In this document: piece by piece, positions 42,655-52,221 of the stretch | Position numbering within the stretch: position 1 is the first letter of the stretch | How the letters are laid out: each line of letters starts with the position of its first letter | Assembly: GCA_027491085.1 (NCBI GenBank) | Contig: JAIXWW010000012.1 | Coordinates: forward strand, 106,628-170,627 | Direction: 5' to 3' | DNA from: Bacteroidota bacterium | GTDB taxonomy: Bacteria; Bacteroidota; Bacteroidia; UKL13-3 | DNA length: 64,000 nt | The notes under the pieces: generated by a model | Seen by the model: only the letters and a program-made list of their open reading frames with translations | The model's database searches: none | What the model was told of the DNA's origin: nothing | Translations under genes and position numbers: made by a program

Positions 42655-43701
42655 TTAAATAATTAGCATGGCATCACCATAAGCTAAGAATTTATATTTA
42701 TGTTTAATAGCTTCGTTATATGCTTCCATTAAAAAATCAAAATCCGCAAAAGCAGCAGTTGCCATCATTAATGTACTTTCAGGTGGATGAAAGTTTGTTA
42801 TTAAACAATTTGCAATACTAAAATCATGAGGAGGAAACAAGAATTTATCAGTCCAATTGGTTTCAGGATTAAGCCTTCGTTTTGATGAAACTGAAGACTC
42901 AACTGCACGCATTACTGAATTTCCAACTGCAATTACTTTCTTTTTGTTATCTAAAGCTTTGTTAACCATAGTTGCAGTTTCGGGAGTTACACTAAAGTAT
43001 TCCGAATCCATTTTATGTTTGGTTAAATCTTCCACTTCTACTGCTCTGAATGCTCCTAAACCATTATGTAAAGTAACTTCAGCAAATTGAGCTCCTTTAA
43101 TTTCTAAACGCATCATTAATTCGCGTGTAAAGTGTAAGCCTGCAGTTGGAGGAATAACTGCACCAATATTTTTAGCAAAAATAGTATTGAATCTTTCTTT
43201 ATCTAACTTTTCAACAGGGCGGTTTAAGTATTTGGGAATTGGCATTTCGCCTAATTTCTCAATTAGTTTCCAAAGTTCCTCATCGCTACCATCGTGTAAA
43301 AAACGAATAGTACGACCACGAGAAGTTGTATTATCAACCACTTCAGCCACTAAATCATCGTTACCAAAATACAATTTATTACCAACGCGTATTTTACGAG
43401 CAGGATCAACTAAAACATCCCAAAGTTTTGATTCTTTATTAAGTTCACGTAACAAAAATACTTCAATTTGAGCACCTGTTTTTTCTTTACTACCATATAA
43501 ACGAGCTGGAAAAACTTTGGTATTATTAACGATAAAAGTATCTCCATCGCCAAAATATTTTAAAATGTCTTTGAAAGTTTTGTGTTCAATCTTTTGTTTT
43601 TTTCTGTCTAACACCATCATTTTTGCATCATCTCTGTTTTCTGCAGGATGTTTAGCAATCATTGAATCAGTAATATTGAACTTAAATTGTGATAATTTCA
43701 T
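42655..43701 (-). CDS. queA: S-adenosylmethionine:tRNA ribosyltransferase-isomerase
   Basis: QueA adds the ribosyl part of S-adenosylmethionine to preQ1 at tRNA position 34, giving epoxyqueuosine. The 348-residue length is right. Family motifs are visible: [10 protein letters not shown]...[19 protein letters not shown] at the front, [23 protein letters not shown] in the middle and [37 protein letters not shown] at the end. It has a perfect promoter and about 70 bases of leader; no preQ1 riboswitch fold was recognised. Other queuosine genes are not in the window. Confidence 0.97.
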   Translation of the reverse strand: MKLSQFKFNITDSMIAKHPAENRDDAKMMVLDRKKQKIEHKTFKDILKYFGDGDTFIVNNTKVFPARLYGSKEKTGAQIEVFLLRELNKESKLWDVLVDPARKIRVGNKLYFGNDDLVAEVVDNTTSRGRTIRFLHDGSDEELWKLIEKLGEMPIPKYLNRPVEKLDKERFNTIFAKNIGAVIPPTAGLHFTRELMMRLEIKGAQFAEVTLHNGLGAFRAVEVEDLTKHKMDSEYFSVTPETATMVNKALDNKKKVIAVGNSVMRAVESSVSSKRRLNPETNWTDKFLFPPHDFSIANCLITNFHPPESTLMMATAAFADFDFLMEAYNEAIKHKYKFLAYGDAMLII

Positions 43702-43778
43702 TATGTAAAAGCAGTTAATCCTTTATTTTAGTATTGTTTATGCAGTAATAAGGCTAAATAAACTAAAATTTTGGACTG

Positions 43779-43809
43779 CAAAAGTAACCTTATATCAAAA
43801 AAAGTCAAG
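43779..43809 (-). promoter_or_regulatory. queA promoter (CTTG-N19-TACTTTTG)
   Basis: On the minus strand CTTG (43806-43809) is followed after exactly 19 bases by TACTTTTG (43779-43786) and then CAGTCC. This is a full match to the Bacteroidota consensus. Confidence 0.7.
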
Positions 43810-43902
43810 TGTTATTTTTAATACCAAGATAAACATAGTTGAGCCAGTCAAAAAAATATACTAAGTCATAATAAATTTATTTAAATTATTTACAAATGCT
43901 TT

Positions 43903-43910
43903 TATATTCG
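43903..43910 (+). promoter_or_regulatory. Candidate -7 element of the small lipoprotein gene
   Basis: TATATTCG, one change from TAnnTTTG, lies 24 bases before the ATG at 43935. The wider TTATATTCGCAGCAAAT resembles the YfhO promoter region. The upstream box is poor (TTTA). Confidence 0.4.
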
Positions 43911-43934
43911 CAGCAAATATTTAAAATAATAAGG

Positions 43935-44165
43935 ATGAAAAAATTAACCATTGCATTAGCTTTAGTAGCAAGTTTAAGTTTAACTGCTTGCCATTACGGA
44001 CAAGAAGAAGCAGCTAAAACCCTTGAAACAAATGAATTGTATAAAGGTGATAAAAAAGATTACTCAACTAACCGTGGTAATGATGGCGTAAGACCAAGTG
44101 AAGAAACAAATAAAGTAGCTGGTGCAGAAACAACTGCAGCACCTGCCGATACAACAAAAAAATAA
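43935..44165 (+). CDS. Small lipoprotein
   Basis: The 76-residue product (from ATG 43935) has a textbook lipoprotein signal: MKKLTIALALVASLSLTAC, with Cys19 as the lipid site. The mature part is hydrophilic (EEAAKTLETNELYKGDKKDY) and ends in a Thr/Ala/Lys stretch. The longer frame from 43896 would place 13 extra residues before the signal, across the promoter, and is rejected. Family and function are not recognised. The following gene starts 1 base after its stop, so the pair is co-transcribed. Confidence 0.8.
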   Translation: MKKLTIALALVASLSLTACHYGQEEAAKTLETNELYKGDKKDYSTNRGNDGVRPSEETNKVAGAETTAAPADTTKK

Positions 44166-44166
44166 T

Positions 44167-44649
44167 TTGTCAGAAACAATATTTATATCTGAAAATAGTA
44201 GTAAAGCCGAAAAGTACGAGCAATTAATACCTCAACTTTATCATTTATTGCAGCCTTCAGATGATTTGATAGCCAACCTAGCCAATTGTTCAGCCGCTCT
44301 AAAAGAGGTGTTTAACTTTTGGTGGGTTGGTTTTTATTTGGTCAAAAACCAAAAACTTATATTAGGTCCTTTTCAAGGACAGGTAGCTTGTACAAGCATT
44401 CATTATGGAAAAGGTGTTTGTGGCACTTGTTGGCAAAAAGCCGAAAGTATCATTGTTCCTAATGTAGATGAATTTCCGGGGCACATTGCATGCAGCAGTG
44501 CTAGCAAATCAGAAATTGTGGTGCCAATAATAAAAAACAATGAGGTAGTTGCTGTATTAGATATTGACAGCGAACACTTAGCTCATTTTGATAATATCGA
44601 TAACGATAATCTTACTAAATTATCTTCGTTCCTTTCTGATTTATTTTAG
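44167..44649 (+). CDS. msrC: Free methionine-(R)-sulfoxide reductase (GAF domain)
   Basis: This GAF-fold enzyme reduces free Met-(R)-sulfoxide, protecting against oxidants. The 160-residue product carries the family block with three Cys: GPFQGQVACTSIHYGKGVCG, then W-Q-K-AESIIVPNVDEF and PGHIACSSASKSEIVVPI. These match the Cys84/94/118 trio of the E. coli enzyme by motif. The start is taken as TTG 44167, giving MSETIFISENSSKAEKY like family members; an upstream ATG at 44122 would overlap the lipoprotein gene by 44 bases. It converges with the PAS kinase gene, 2 bases apart. Confidence 0.92.
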   Translation: MSETIFISENSSKAEKYEQLIPQLYHLLQPSDDLIANLANCSAALKEVFNFWWVGFYLVKNQKLILGPFQGQVACTSIHYGKGVCGTCWQKAESIIVPNVDEFPGHIACSSASKSEIVVPIIKNNEVVAVLDIDSEHLAHFDNIDNDNLTKLSSFLSDLF

Positions 44650-44651
44650 TG

Positions 44652-47624
44652 TTACTTAAAGGTAATTATTAAGGTAGTGCCTACTCCAAGTTTACTCTTA
44701 ACATCAATCTTACCTCCTAATGCCTCTATTTGATTTTTGGTTATAAATAATCCTATTCCTCTGGCATCGTTGTTGCCATGAAATGTTTTGTACATGCCAA
44801 ATAACTTTTCTCCATTTTTTTTCAAATCAATGCCAATTCCATTATCAGATATTGAGAAAACACACTTATCATTTTCTATTTCTGCTGAAATATTAACAAT
44901 AGGTTTAATATCGGGCTTTCTATATTTAATGGCATTAGAAATTAAATTATAGATAATACTTTCCAAATAAGCTGCATTAAATTTTATTGTTAGTTTATCA
45001 TCTATGTTTATGTCAAAATGAACTTCGTTTTTAATTATTTGCTCGCTTAATAATGCCAAAGATTTATTGATATAAAAACTTAATTTTAAATCCTGCAAAA
45101 CCAAATCCACATTTTTCTGAATGGATAATACATCATTTAAATTATTTAAAGTTTCATCAAGCATATCAGAAACTGTAGCTAAATGACTTGTTAATTGCAA
45201 ACGTTCACTTTCTGATTCTTCCTCGCCTAAAAATCCTACAATAGATTTTATATTACTAGTATGCGATCTCAAATTATGAGAAACTATGTATGAAAAGTTT
45301 AATAGTCTTTTGTTTTGTTCATTTACTAAATTAAATGAATTGGTTAATTCGTTTTCAATTTTTTTAAGTTCAGTGATATCTGTAAAACTTTTCAAGTACA
45401 TTTTCTTTCCCTTAAAATCAATAACCTCAATGGATAAAACACACGATAGTATTTCTTGTTCTAGGTTTTTAATTTTTATCTCTAAATCTTTTACCTTACC
45501 CTTTTCAGCTATGATGTTTTTAATAATATTCCTATCATTATTATTGATAAATAGGGAATCTGTAAATTTACCCACTAATTCATTTTCTGACAAATTAAGT
45601 AAATTAATTGCGGCCTTATTTACCAGCACAATTTCACCTGTTTCAGGTTTGGTGATAATAAGGGGTGTTGGCGAAGATGAAAAAATCATTTCAAAGGTTT
45701 CTTGACTTTCCTTTAATTCTTGCTCAATTTGTTTTCTACCAGAAATATTGTAATGAATACCTATGGAACCAACAACCTCACTTTTTTCATTAAAAATAGG
45801 TGTTCCACTTATAATTACATGTATAATTTCCTTATTCTTATTATACATTTGAATTTCATAGGCATTTGACAAACCCAATTCTCTGGCCTTTGTTGAATTT
45901 AAAAAATTATCAACTTCAAATTTAGGCAAGAAGATATCCGTTGCTTTTTTTCCTATAAGTTCTTTTTCGGTATAACCTACCATTTGGCAAAATTTAGGAT
46001 AAGCTTTTAAAATTATTTCATTGTTATCAACCTCTAAAATACCAAGGTCCATATTTTCGATTAAACTACGGTACTTTACCTCACTTTTATTCAGGTTATT
46101 TTCAATACTTTTTCTTTCGGTAATATCTTGAATGGCACCTAATATTCTAATTGGTTTTCCATTATTATCTAAATCAAAGTTTGCTAAATCAATTACCCAA
46201 CGAGCTTCATTATTATCTAATTTAATTATTTGATACTCGGTAGTAAATGGTTCATATGTTTCAAAGGCACGATTATATATTGCTGTTACCTTATCTTTAT
46301 AACTCGGTTCTATTAAATTTAAAAAATCATTTACGTTATGAATAGAATTAATTTTAGCACCAATAATTTCAAAAATAGAAGAAGAAGCTTTCCATGAATA
46401 ATTGATTAAGTCAATTTCATAATTTCCAATACAAGCTAAATTTTGTGTTATTTGTAATTTTCTTTGATTCTCTATTAACAGGTTTTCATTATTCTTTCGT
46501 TCCGTTAAATCCATATCTAATCCGGATACTCTGATAGCAACACCATTTTCGTCACGTAAAATGTAACCTCTTGAAAGCATTGGAATAAAATGTCCTTCCT
46601 TGTGCTTGGCTTTGAACTCAATCTCGTATGTGCGGACTTGCGAAGCCAAAGCATTTTGAAAAGTAGATTGTACAAAATCAATATCGTCAGGATGGACAAT
46701 TTTATACCAAAAATTAACAATATTAATTAGCTCATTATTTTGGTAACCCAAAATATGCCACCATTTAGGCGAATAGAACAATTGGTTGGTTTGCAAATCC
46801 CAATCCCACCAACCTTCATTGGTACCTTCAATTACTAACTTAAATCTTTCTTCACTTTTTATTAAGGAGTCTTCTGCAATCTTTTTTTCATCAATATTTT
46901 GCAATACGAAGGCAACACCAAGAATTTGGCCTAAACTATTGCGAACTGGCAGATATGTAATGGCCCACCAAATACTTGAATTTTGAAAGAAAACTTCGCG
47001 CTCCAACTTAACTTCATTTCCATTGTAGGCAGTTTCAAAATTTTTATGAAAATCATCTATGGTTTCTGAAGTAATATAATCAACTATATGATCGCCTTCC
47101 TTTACCTTAGCCTTGTAAACCATTTGAACATATTGCTCAAAAATTCTATTAAAAGTTACTATTATTTTATCTTTATTAATAATTACAATTAGCTCACTTG
47201 TACTATTAAAATAAGCCAATAGTTTATCTTCTGATTTTATTAGTTCATCACTCACTTTTTCAAGAGGTGAAAGCTTATTGATATATAACAGATGAAATTC
47301 TGAATCAATATTAAATTGAGCTGTAATCTTTATAGGAATTTCATTGAACTTGCTATCTTTTATTGAAGTTAATAATTCATTTGTATTTCGTTTTAAAACT
47401 TTTTGCCACCAACTTTTAGGAAAAAACATTTCTGTTTTAGGTACTAATTCGTAGATTGTTTTGGCAATTATATTTTCAAGAGAAAGACCAGTTAAGGCAA
47501 GGGCACTTTTATTGGCACTTTTTATTATACCACTATTGTTTACAATAAAAATAGAAATTGGAGAATTGTTATAAATTTCGTCCGCAAATTTTGAATATAA
47601 ATTTTTACTTAAATTATTTGCCAT
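44652..47624 (-). CDS. Multi-PAS sensor histidine kinase
   Basis: The 990-residue kinase has no clear membrane segment, so it is probably soluble. About six PAS domains follow one another: near residues 10-110, 130-250, 260-385, 390-510, 512-640 and 645-755, for example GNYEIDLINYSWKAS and KYRSLIENMDLGILEVDNN. The dimerisation helix has the phospho-acceptor His783 in IVSHNLRSHTSNIK, and the ATPase domain shows NAIKYRKPD, DNGIGIDL and ARGIGLFI. There is no receiver domain. The LytTR regulator is 62 bases upstream on the same strand, but that family normally pairs with the LytS-type kinase next to it, so the partner of this kinase is uncertain. Confidence 0.9.
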   Translation of the reverse strand: MANNLSKNLYSKFADEIYNNSPISIFIVNNSGIIKSANKSALALTGLSLENIIAKTIYELVPKTEMFFPKSWWQKVLKRNTNELLTSIKDSKFNEIPIKITAQFNIDSEFHLLYINKLSPLEKVSDELIKSEDKLLAYFNSTSELIVIINKDKIIVTFNRIFEQYVQMVYKAKVKEGDHIVDYITSETIDDFHKNFETAYNGNEVKLEREVFFQNSSIWWAITYLPVRNSLGQILGVAFVLQNIDEKKIAEDSLIKSEERFKLVIEGTNEGWWDWDLQTNQLFYSPKWWHILGYQNNELINIVNFWYKIVHPDDIDFVQSTFQNALASQVRTYEIEFKAKHKEGHFIPMLSRGYILRDENGVAIRVSGLDMDLTERKNNENLLIENQRKLQITQNLACIGNYEIDLINYSWKASSSIFEIIGAKINSIHNVNDFLNLIEPSYKDKVTAIYNRAFETYEPFTTEYQIIKLDNNEARWVIDLANFDLDNNGKPIRILGAIQDITERKSIENNLNKSEVKYRSLIENMDLGILEVDNNEIILKAYPKFCQMVGYTEKELIGKKATDIFLPKFEVDNFLNSTKARELGLSNAYEIQMYNKNKEIIHVIISGTPIFNEKSEVVGSIGIHYNISGRKQIEQELKESQETFEMIFSSSPTPLIITKPETGEIVLVNKAAINLLNLSENELVGKFTDSLFINNNDRNIIKNIIAEKGKVKDLEIKIKNLEQEILSCVLSIEVIDFKGKKMYLKSFTDITELKKIENELTNSFNLVNEQNKRLLNFSYIVSHNLRSHTSNIKSIVGFLGEEESESERLQLTSHLATVSDMLDETLNNLNDVLSIQKNVDLVLQDLKLSFYINKSLALLSEQIIKNEVHFDINIDDKLTIKFNAAYLESIIYNLISNAIKYRKPDIKPIVNISAEIENDKCVFSISDNGIGIDLKKNGEKLFGMYKTFHGNNDARGIGLFITKNQIEALGGKIDVKSKLGVGTTLIITFK

Positions 47625-47686
47625 ATAACTTTGTAGTATAATTACTACGAAACAATTTTAAGCAAATTTGTTGATTAATAAAAATA

Positions 47687-48448
47687 TTATTGATTTAGCC
47701 ATATTTTCAAATCACTAGCTCTTTCTCTGCTTACTATTACCTCTTCTTCCACAACAGGAACTAGTTGAATTTTCAGTTTTCCATTAAAATAATTATGAAT
47801 ATTAGTTATACTATTTATGGCTACTATAAACTGTCTGTTTATTTGAAAAAAATGTTTTCTATCAAGCATATTTCCTAACTCTTCTAAGGTATAATCTACC
47901 ACATATTTATTGTTATTTTTTGTAATCAAATAAGTCAATTTATCTTTTGATAAAAAGTAGGCAATCTCGTTTGTGGCAACCGATATTAAACGCTCCCCAA
48001 GTTTAACTAAAAACCGTTCTTTAAAGTTATTTTTAGGTGCTGAAATTTGAGCCAACATCTCCTTCAATGCATCAACATTGCTAGCACTTTTTTGAATGGT
48101 TTTAAACTTTTGAAATGCGGTTTTTAACTCAATTTTATCTATTGGTTTTAGTAAATAATCAATGCTATTTACTTTAAAAGCTTTTAGCGCAAACTCATCA
48201 TAAGCTGTAGTAAAAATTACAGGACAGTTTACTTCTGTAAGATTAAATATTTCAAAACTTTGACCATCGGCAAGTTCAATATCCATTAATATCAAATCCA
48301 TGGTATCTTTGTATTTTTCAATTAACTGAACGGATAGTTCTATGCTATCAGCTGTATCAAGTATTTCTATACTTGGTTCCACCTCCAAAACCATTTTTTT
48401 TATACGGTTTAATGCTGGTGTTTCATCTTCAATAATTAATATTTTCAT
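47687..48448 (-). CDS. LytTR family response regulator
   Basis: The 253-residue regulator has an N-terminal receiver (acidic pair Glu7/Asp8, phospho-acceptor Asp56 in LILMDIELADG, Lys in LLKPIDK) and a C-terminal LytTR DNA-binding domain (about 145-250, with ISVATNEIAYFLSKDKLTYL and FFQINRQFIVAINSI). LytTR proteins bind pairs of short direct repeats. It lies 22 bases after the LytS-type kinase, its likely partner. Confidence 0.94.
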   Translation of the reverse strand: MKILIIEDETPALNRIKKMVLEVEPSIEILDTADSIELSVQLIEKYKDTMDLILMDIELADGQSFEIFNLTEVNCPVIFTTAYDEFALKAFKVNSIDYLLKPIDKIELKTAFQKFKTIQKSASNVDALKEMLAQISAPKNNFKERFLVKLGERLISVATNEIAYFLSKDKLTYLITKNNNKYVVDYTLEELGNMLDRKHFFQINRQFIVAINSITNIHNYFNGKLKIQLVPVVEEEVIVSRERASDLKIWLNQ

Positions 48449-48470
48449 TTAATTTTTTAAAATAAAAGCG

Positions 48471-49517
48471 TTAAATCAAAGGAACTTTTACACTAAAGTT
48501 TGTATCGGTTTTATTAATTACAACTTGTTTGCTAGTTAAATATTTATACCTTTCAACAATATTACTTAAACCTATACCACTGCTTTCAACAGTCATTAAT
48601 TTGGCTTGTAAATTATTGGTTACTTCTATATAATCATTATCGCAATTTATATATACTGTTAAAGGTTTGCTAGCTGATATTACATTGTGTTTAATGGCAT
48701 TTTCCACCAACATTTGAAGTGTTAAAGTTGGAATATTTAATGCCAAACAAGCAGCGTTTAAGTTTATATGGATATTTAAATTTTCACCAAAACGTATCTT
48801 GTTTAAAAACACGTATGACTTTATAAATTCAGCTTCGTCTTGTAATAAAACTGTTTCTTTATCACGATGGGTTAAAACATAACGATATACACTTGATAAT
48901 TTTTGAACAAACTCATTGGCTTGTATAGGGTTTTCATCAATTAAACTACTTAAAGTGTTTAACGAATTAAACAAAAAATGTGGATTAACTTGATTCTTTA
49001 AAGCTTCAAATTCAGCACTTAGACTAGTACGCTTAAACTCTTCTTTTTCAACTAATGTTTTTCGCCAATGATTAAAAAACTCAATAGACATATACACACT
49101 ATTAACCAATAAAGTAGTTACTACCGATACTATTAAATAGGTGTAATTTTCTTTAGAATTTAAAGTACAATCAAAACCATTAACCATTGGAAAAAACCAA
49201 AAGCTATAAGTATAATGCATAAATACAGGTAAGAATAATGCTACTGCTGCCGACAGCAATAGCTTTTTTCTAACCTCCGTATTTATATCATAATATTTAT
49301 CTACAATGCCCATCAATAAAATGTTTCCATTCCAAATTAGGGCTATGTAGATAAAGTTTGAAAAATACGCTCTTAAAAAAAAATGACTAACGCCCTCTGG
49401 AGCACCCAAATAAGATAGGTAGCCAAAAACAAGTGAAATAACAGCAATGATAGCATGTCTTATTAAAACATCTTTTATGCTAATAAATTTTTGAAATGCT
49501 TTGGAGGAAAGGGCCAT
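48471..49517 (-). CDS. LytS/YpdA-type sensor histidine kinase
   Basis: The 348-residue membrane kinase has four membrane segments (about 20-38, 50-72, 85-105 and 125-145) and a His_kinase domain with phospho-acceptor His180 in LKNQVNPHFLFNSLNTL. An ATPase domain follows, with LVENAIKHNVI and SGIGLSNIVERY. This is the Bacteroidota partner type for LytTR regulators. The order on this strand is TonB receptor, kinase, regulator, PAS kinase. It may sense a membrane or envelope signal. Confidence 0.94.
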   Translation of the reverse strand: MALSSKAFQKFISIKDVLIRHAIIAVISLVFGYLSYLGAPEGVSHFFLRAYFSNFIYIALIWNGNILLMGIVDKYYDINTEVRKKLLLSAAVALFLPVFMHYTYSFWFFPMVNGFDCTLNSKENYTYLIVSVVTTLLVNSVYMSIEFFNHWRKTLVEKEEFKRTSLSAEFEALKNQVNPHFLFNSLNTLSSLIDENPIQANEFVQKLSSVYRYVLTHRDKETVLLQDEAEFIKSYVFLNKIRFGENLNIHINLNAACLALNIPTLTLQMLVENAIKHNVISASKPLTVYINCDNDYIEVTNNLQAKLMTVESSGIGLSNIVERYKYLTSKQVVINKTDTNFSVKVPLI

Positions 49518-49632
49518 TTAATTATTTGTATTTATTTTTTTGCAATATAAGTTATTTCACGCCTTGCGTGATTTAGTTCTTAGTTTTTGTCCAATTGCCA
49601 TGATCTATGAACTGTCAACCAACAACTATCAA

Positions 49633-52002
49633 CTAAAAGGTATATCTGAACATTGGTACAGGAAAAAATCCTTGCTGGTAATTGGTAGAAATGGTATTTC
49701 TATATTTATTATAGCCTTGGCTAAAAATATTTTGATGGTTGGTAATATTTTGGAAATCAACTGCAAACTCCATCGAACTCTTTTTAAAATCGCGTCTGTA
49801 ACCTAGTTTTAAATCGGTTCTAAAATAAGCTTCTTGTTTTTGGCTGTATGAATTTGCTTCGTTATAAACTGCTTCACCTTTTGCTTGCGATGCTGTAAAA
49901 TCAAGTGGTGTAATATACTTACCTCCAACTGTAGTCAATTTTATATTGGCATAAATTACATTTCCTTTTTTACCAATTGTAACTTCTTTTCCTGCTAAAA
50001 AATTAGCAGCATATTTTGTATTAAATGCTGTATTGCGTTCTACACCATCGCTTCCTTTGTATTTACTATCGAATAACGAGCCTGTGAGTAAAAAGTAAAA
50101 TCCTTTATTATAATATCTTTCAAAAGTTAGCTCCACCCCATAGTTTTGACCACTTCCTGAACTAGTTAAATCATACTCATTACTTGGTGCAAAAGAGGCT
50201 CCAATATTTAAAGCAGAATAGGTAGAAGAAAATGTATTTACAGGTACATTATTTAAATATTGATAATAAGTTTCAACTTTTACTTTTAATAATTTTGAAA
50301 TTTGCATTTCGTAACCTAATACCAAATGATTTGATTGTATGAAATCTAATTTTTTATTGCTTTCTTGTCCCGACTGATTTTTTACAAATAAGTTATAAAT
50401 GGGTAAGGATTGGTGATGTAAACCATAACCAAAATTAATGCTTGATTTTTCGTTAATGGCAAATCTTACCCCAACTCTAGGCTCTATTACAGCTTTTTCG
50501 TTTACCGATAAATATTGACCATGTAAACCTAAATTTAAAGTTAATCTGCTATTGAAACGATGTTTCAACTGAGCATATGCTTGGGTTAAATTAACATTTC
50601 CTACTTGGTTTACCCTAATGGTATCAATGGTTCCAGCATAATAATAATTTCTATTATTGTAATCAAAGTGAGTTAAATCGTTGGTTACACCAAAGTTTAA
50701 AGTATTTTTAGCATTGAACTTATGGGTTAAGTTTAGTACTGCCGAATACTTGGTATCGACAAAAACCCCTTTAGCTTGACGCCACGTTTGGGTATTTGGT
50801 AAACTAATACTATCAGCAGTGTAATTATCATCACTATAACTTGTAGCTAAGGTAATTTTACCCCAAGTTTTACTACTTAAACTTTTTTCAAAAGCAGTTC
50901 CTACTACAGCTTTACTATAACGTGGCAATTGATTTTGATATACATTTCCATAAAAATCAACTCCAGCTGTATCTACATCTTTGGCTAATAAATCAATTGA
51001 ACTAATGCCCCCCATACCAAATATGGTAAATTTACCCTTGCCTTTTGTAGGAATAGCAATTTTAAAATTCATATCTTGATACAATGGAGTAGCTGCGCCT
51101 GTGCCTGCATTTACACCCACATTTTTTAACAATCCTAAAGTAGAATAACGGTAATTAAATATGTATGATGCCTTTGATTTTTTGCTAAACGGACCTTCGG
51201 CACCTAATTCAAAACCATTAAAACCAATTTGTCCAATAAACTCGCGCTTTTGGTTATTACCTTCGCGCAATACTAAATCAAAAACTCCTCCATTGGCATT
51301 ACCATATTGCGCAGGAAAAGCGCTTGTAAAAAAGTCTGATTTACCAATATTATTGGCATTTAACATACTTACCGGACCACCAGTTCCAAAATTACTTCCA
51401 AAGTGATTAGGGTTAGGAATATTAACGCCTTCTAATTGCCAAAGCATAGCACTTGGCGAGTTTCCGCGCACTACTATATCGTTTCTGCTATCGTTACCAG
51501 CTACAACACCAGCAAAGTTAGCCGCCATTCTGCTTGGGTCTCCTAAAGCACCTGCAAATTTTTTAGTATCATCAGGGTTAAATGAGCGCGAACTAACTGT
51601 AGCCATTTCATTGTTAGTTACAGTTCTATCCTTTTTCCTATCGTACGAAATTACAACTTCGTTCATTTTTTTCAAGGCTTCGGTTAAACCTAATTCAAGC
51701 ACCACTTCTTTACCAGCAGTTACCATAATATCAGGAATTACCAATGGTTCGTAACCTAAATAAGTTACTTTTAAAGTTTGTCGGCCAACAGGTACTTCCA
51801 AAATTTTAAATTCTCCAGTTGCATCAGTCACTGTACCCAACTTTTTTTGATCATTTAAAATAATAATAGTTGCACCTACCAAAGGTTGTTTTGTTTCCTT
51901 ATCAAAGGCGGTACCTCTTAAAGTTTGTTTGCTATTTTGAGCTTTGGCTACTCCAAAGCCCAAAAATAAAAAAATAAAAAAATAGTTAATTGTGTGTTTC
52001 AT
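49633..52002 (-). CDS. TonB-dependent receptor
   Basis: This outer membrane transporter of about 789 residues has a signal peptide from ATG 52002 (MKHTINYFFIFLFLGFGVAK), a CarboxypepD_reg domain at about residues 22-105 (LRGTAFDKETKQPLVGATI) and a plug region (about 120-245). A 22-strand-like barrel ends in MFRYTF, a good outer membrane assembly signal. A longer frame from 52026 adds eight residues and is less likely. The ligand cannot be named; no SusD-like partner is adjacent, so it is not a classical polysaccharide locus. The gene is 115 bases upstream of the LytS-type kinase. Confidence 0.9.
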   Translation of the reverse strand: MKHTINYFFIFLFLGFGVAKAQNSKQTLRGTAFDKETKQPLVGATIIILNDQKKLGTVTDATGEFKILEVPVGRQTLKVTYLGYEPLVIPDIMVTAGKEVVLELGLTEALKKMNEVVISYDRKKDRTVTNNEMATVSSRSFNPDDTKKFAGALGDPSRMAANFAGVVAGNDSRNDIVVRGNSPSAMLWQLEGVNIPNPNHFGSNFGTGGPVSMLNANNIGKSDFFTSAFPAQYGNANGGVFDLVLREGNNQKREFIGQIGFNGFELGAEGPFSKKSKASYIFNYRYSTLGLLKNVGVNAGTGAATPLYQDMNFKIAIPTKGKGKFTIFGMGGISSIDLLAKDVDTAGVDFYGNVYQNQLPRYSKAVVGTAFEKSLSSKTWGKITLATSYSDDNYTADSISLPNTQTWRQAKGVFVDTKYSAVLNLTHKFNAKNTLNFGVTNDLTHFDYNNRNYYYAGTIDTIRVNQVGNVNLTQAYAQLKHRFNSRLTLNLGLHGQYLSVNEKAVIEPRVGVRFAINEKSSINFGYGLHHQSLPIYNLFVKNQSGQESNKKLDFIQSNHLVLGYEMQISKLLKVKVETYYQYLNNVPVNTFSSTYSALNIGASFAPSNEYDLTSSGSGQNYGVELTFERYYNKGFYFLLTGSLFDSKYKGSDGVERNTAFNTKYAANFLAGKEVTIGKKGNVIYANIKLTTVGGKYITPLDFTASQAKGEAVYNEANSYSQKQEAYFRTDLKLGYRRDFKKSSMEFAVDFQNITNHQNIFSQGYNKYRNTISTNYQQGFFPVPMFRYTF

Positions 52003-52183
52003 GGCTTGTAAATAATTATGGCACAAAAATGAAAATGAATTTTACTAAATTCTCCATATGAATATTCAACCAACAATAAATTATACTAAAACGTAGTTTT
52101 TTATGGTTCAAACTTTTGTTATCACAAATTAGATGATAAATTAAGGGCAAATTTATACAATAACTATCTCGCGAAATTCTTTA

Positions 52184-52214
52184 CTTGCGAATTTAAGATT
52201 CAAACCTATTTTTG
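52184..52214 (+). promoter_or_regulatory. paaN promoter (CTTG-N19-TATTTTTG)
   Basis: CTTG (52184-52187) is followed after exactly 19 bases by TATTTTTG (52207-52214). Transcription should begin at about 52220, within a base or two of the first ATG, so the message is leaderless or starts translation at the second ATG (52237). Confidence 0.6.
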
Positions 52215-52221
52215 CTGAATT

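Noticed and set aside
43702..43772. preQ1 riboswitch in the queA leader
   Set aside because: The approximately 70-base leader shows no C-rich loop and A-rich tail pseudoknot that I can draw.
44122..44166. ATG at 44122 as the msrC start
   Set aside because: It would overlap the end of the lipoprotein gene in another frame, and the extra residues are the shifted reading of its low-complexity tail.
49518..49632. Small plus-strand gene between the kinase and receptor genes
   Set aside because: The frame at 49540-49806 has mostly antisense overlap with the receptor and no family features.
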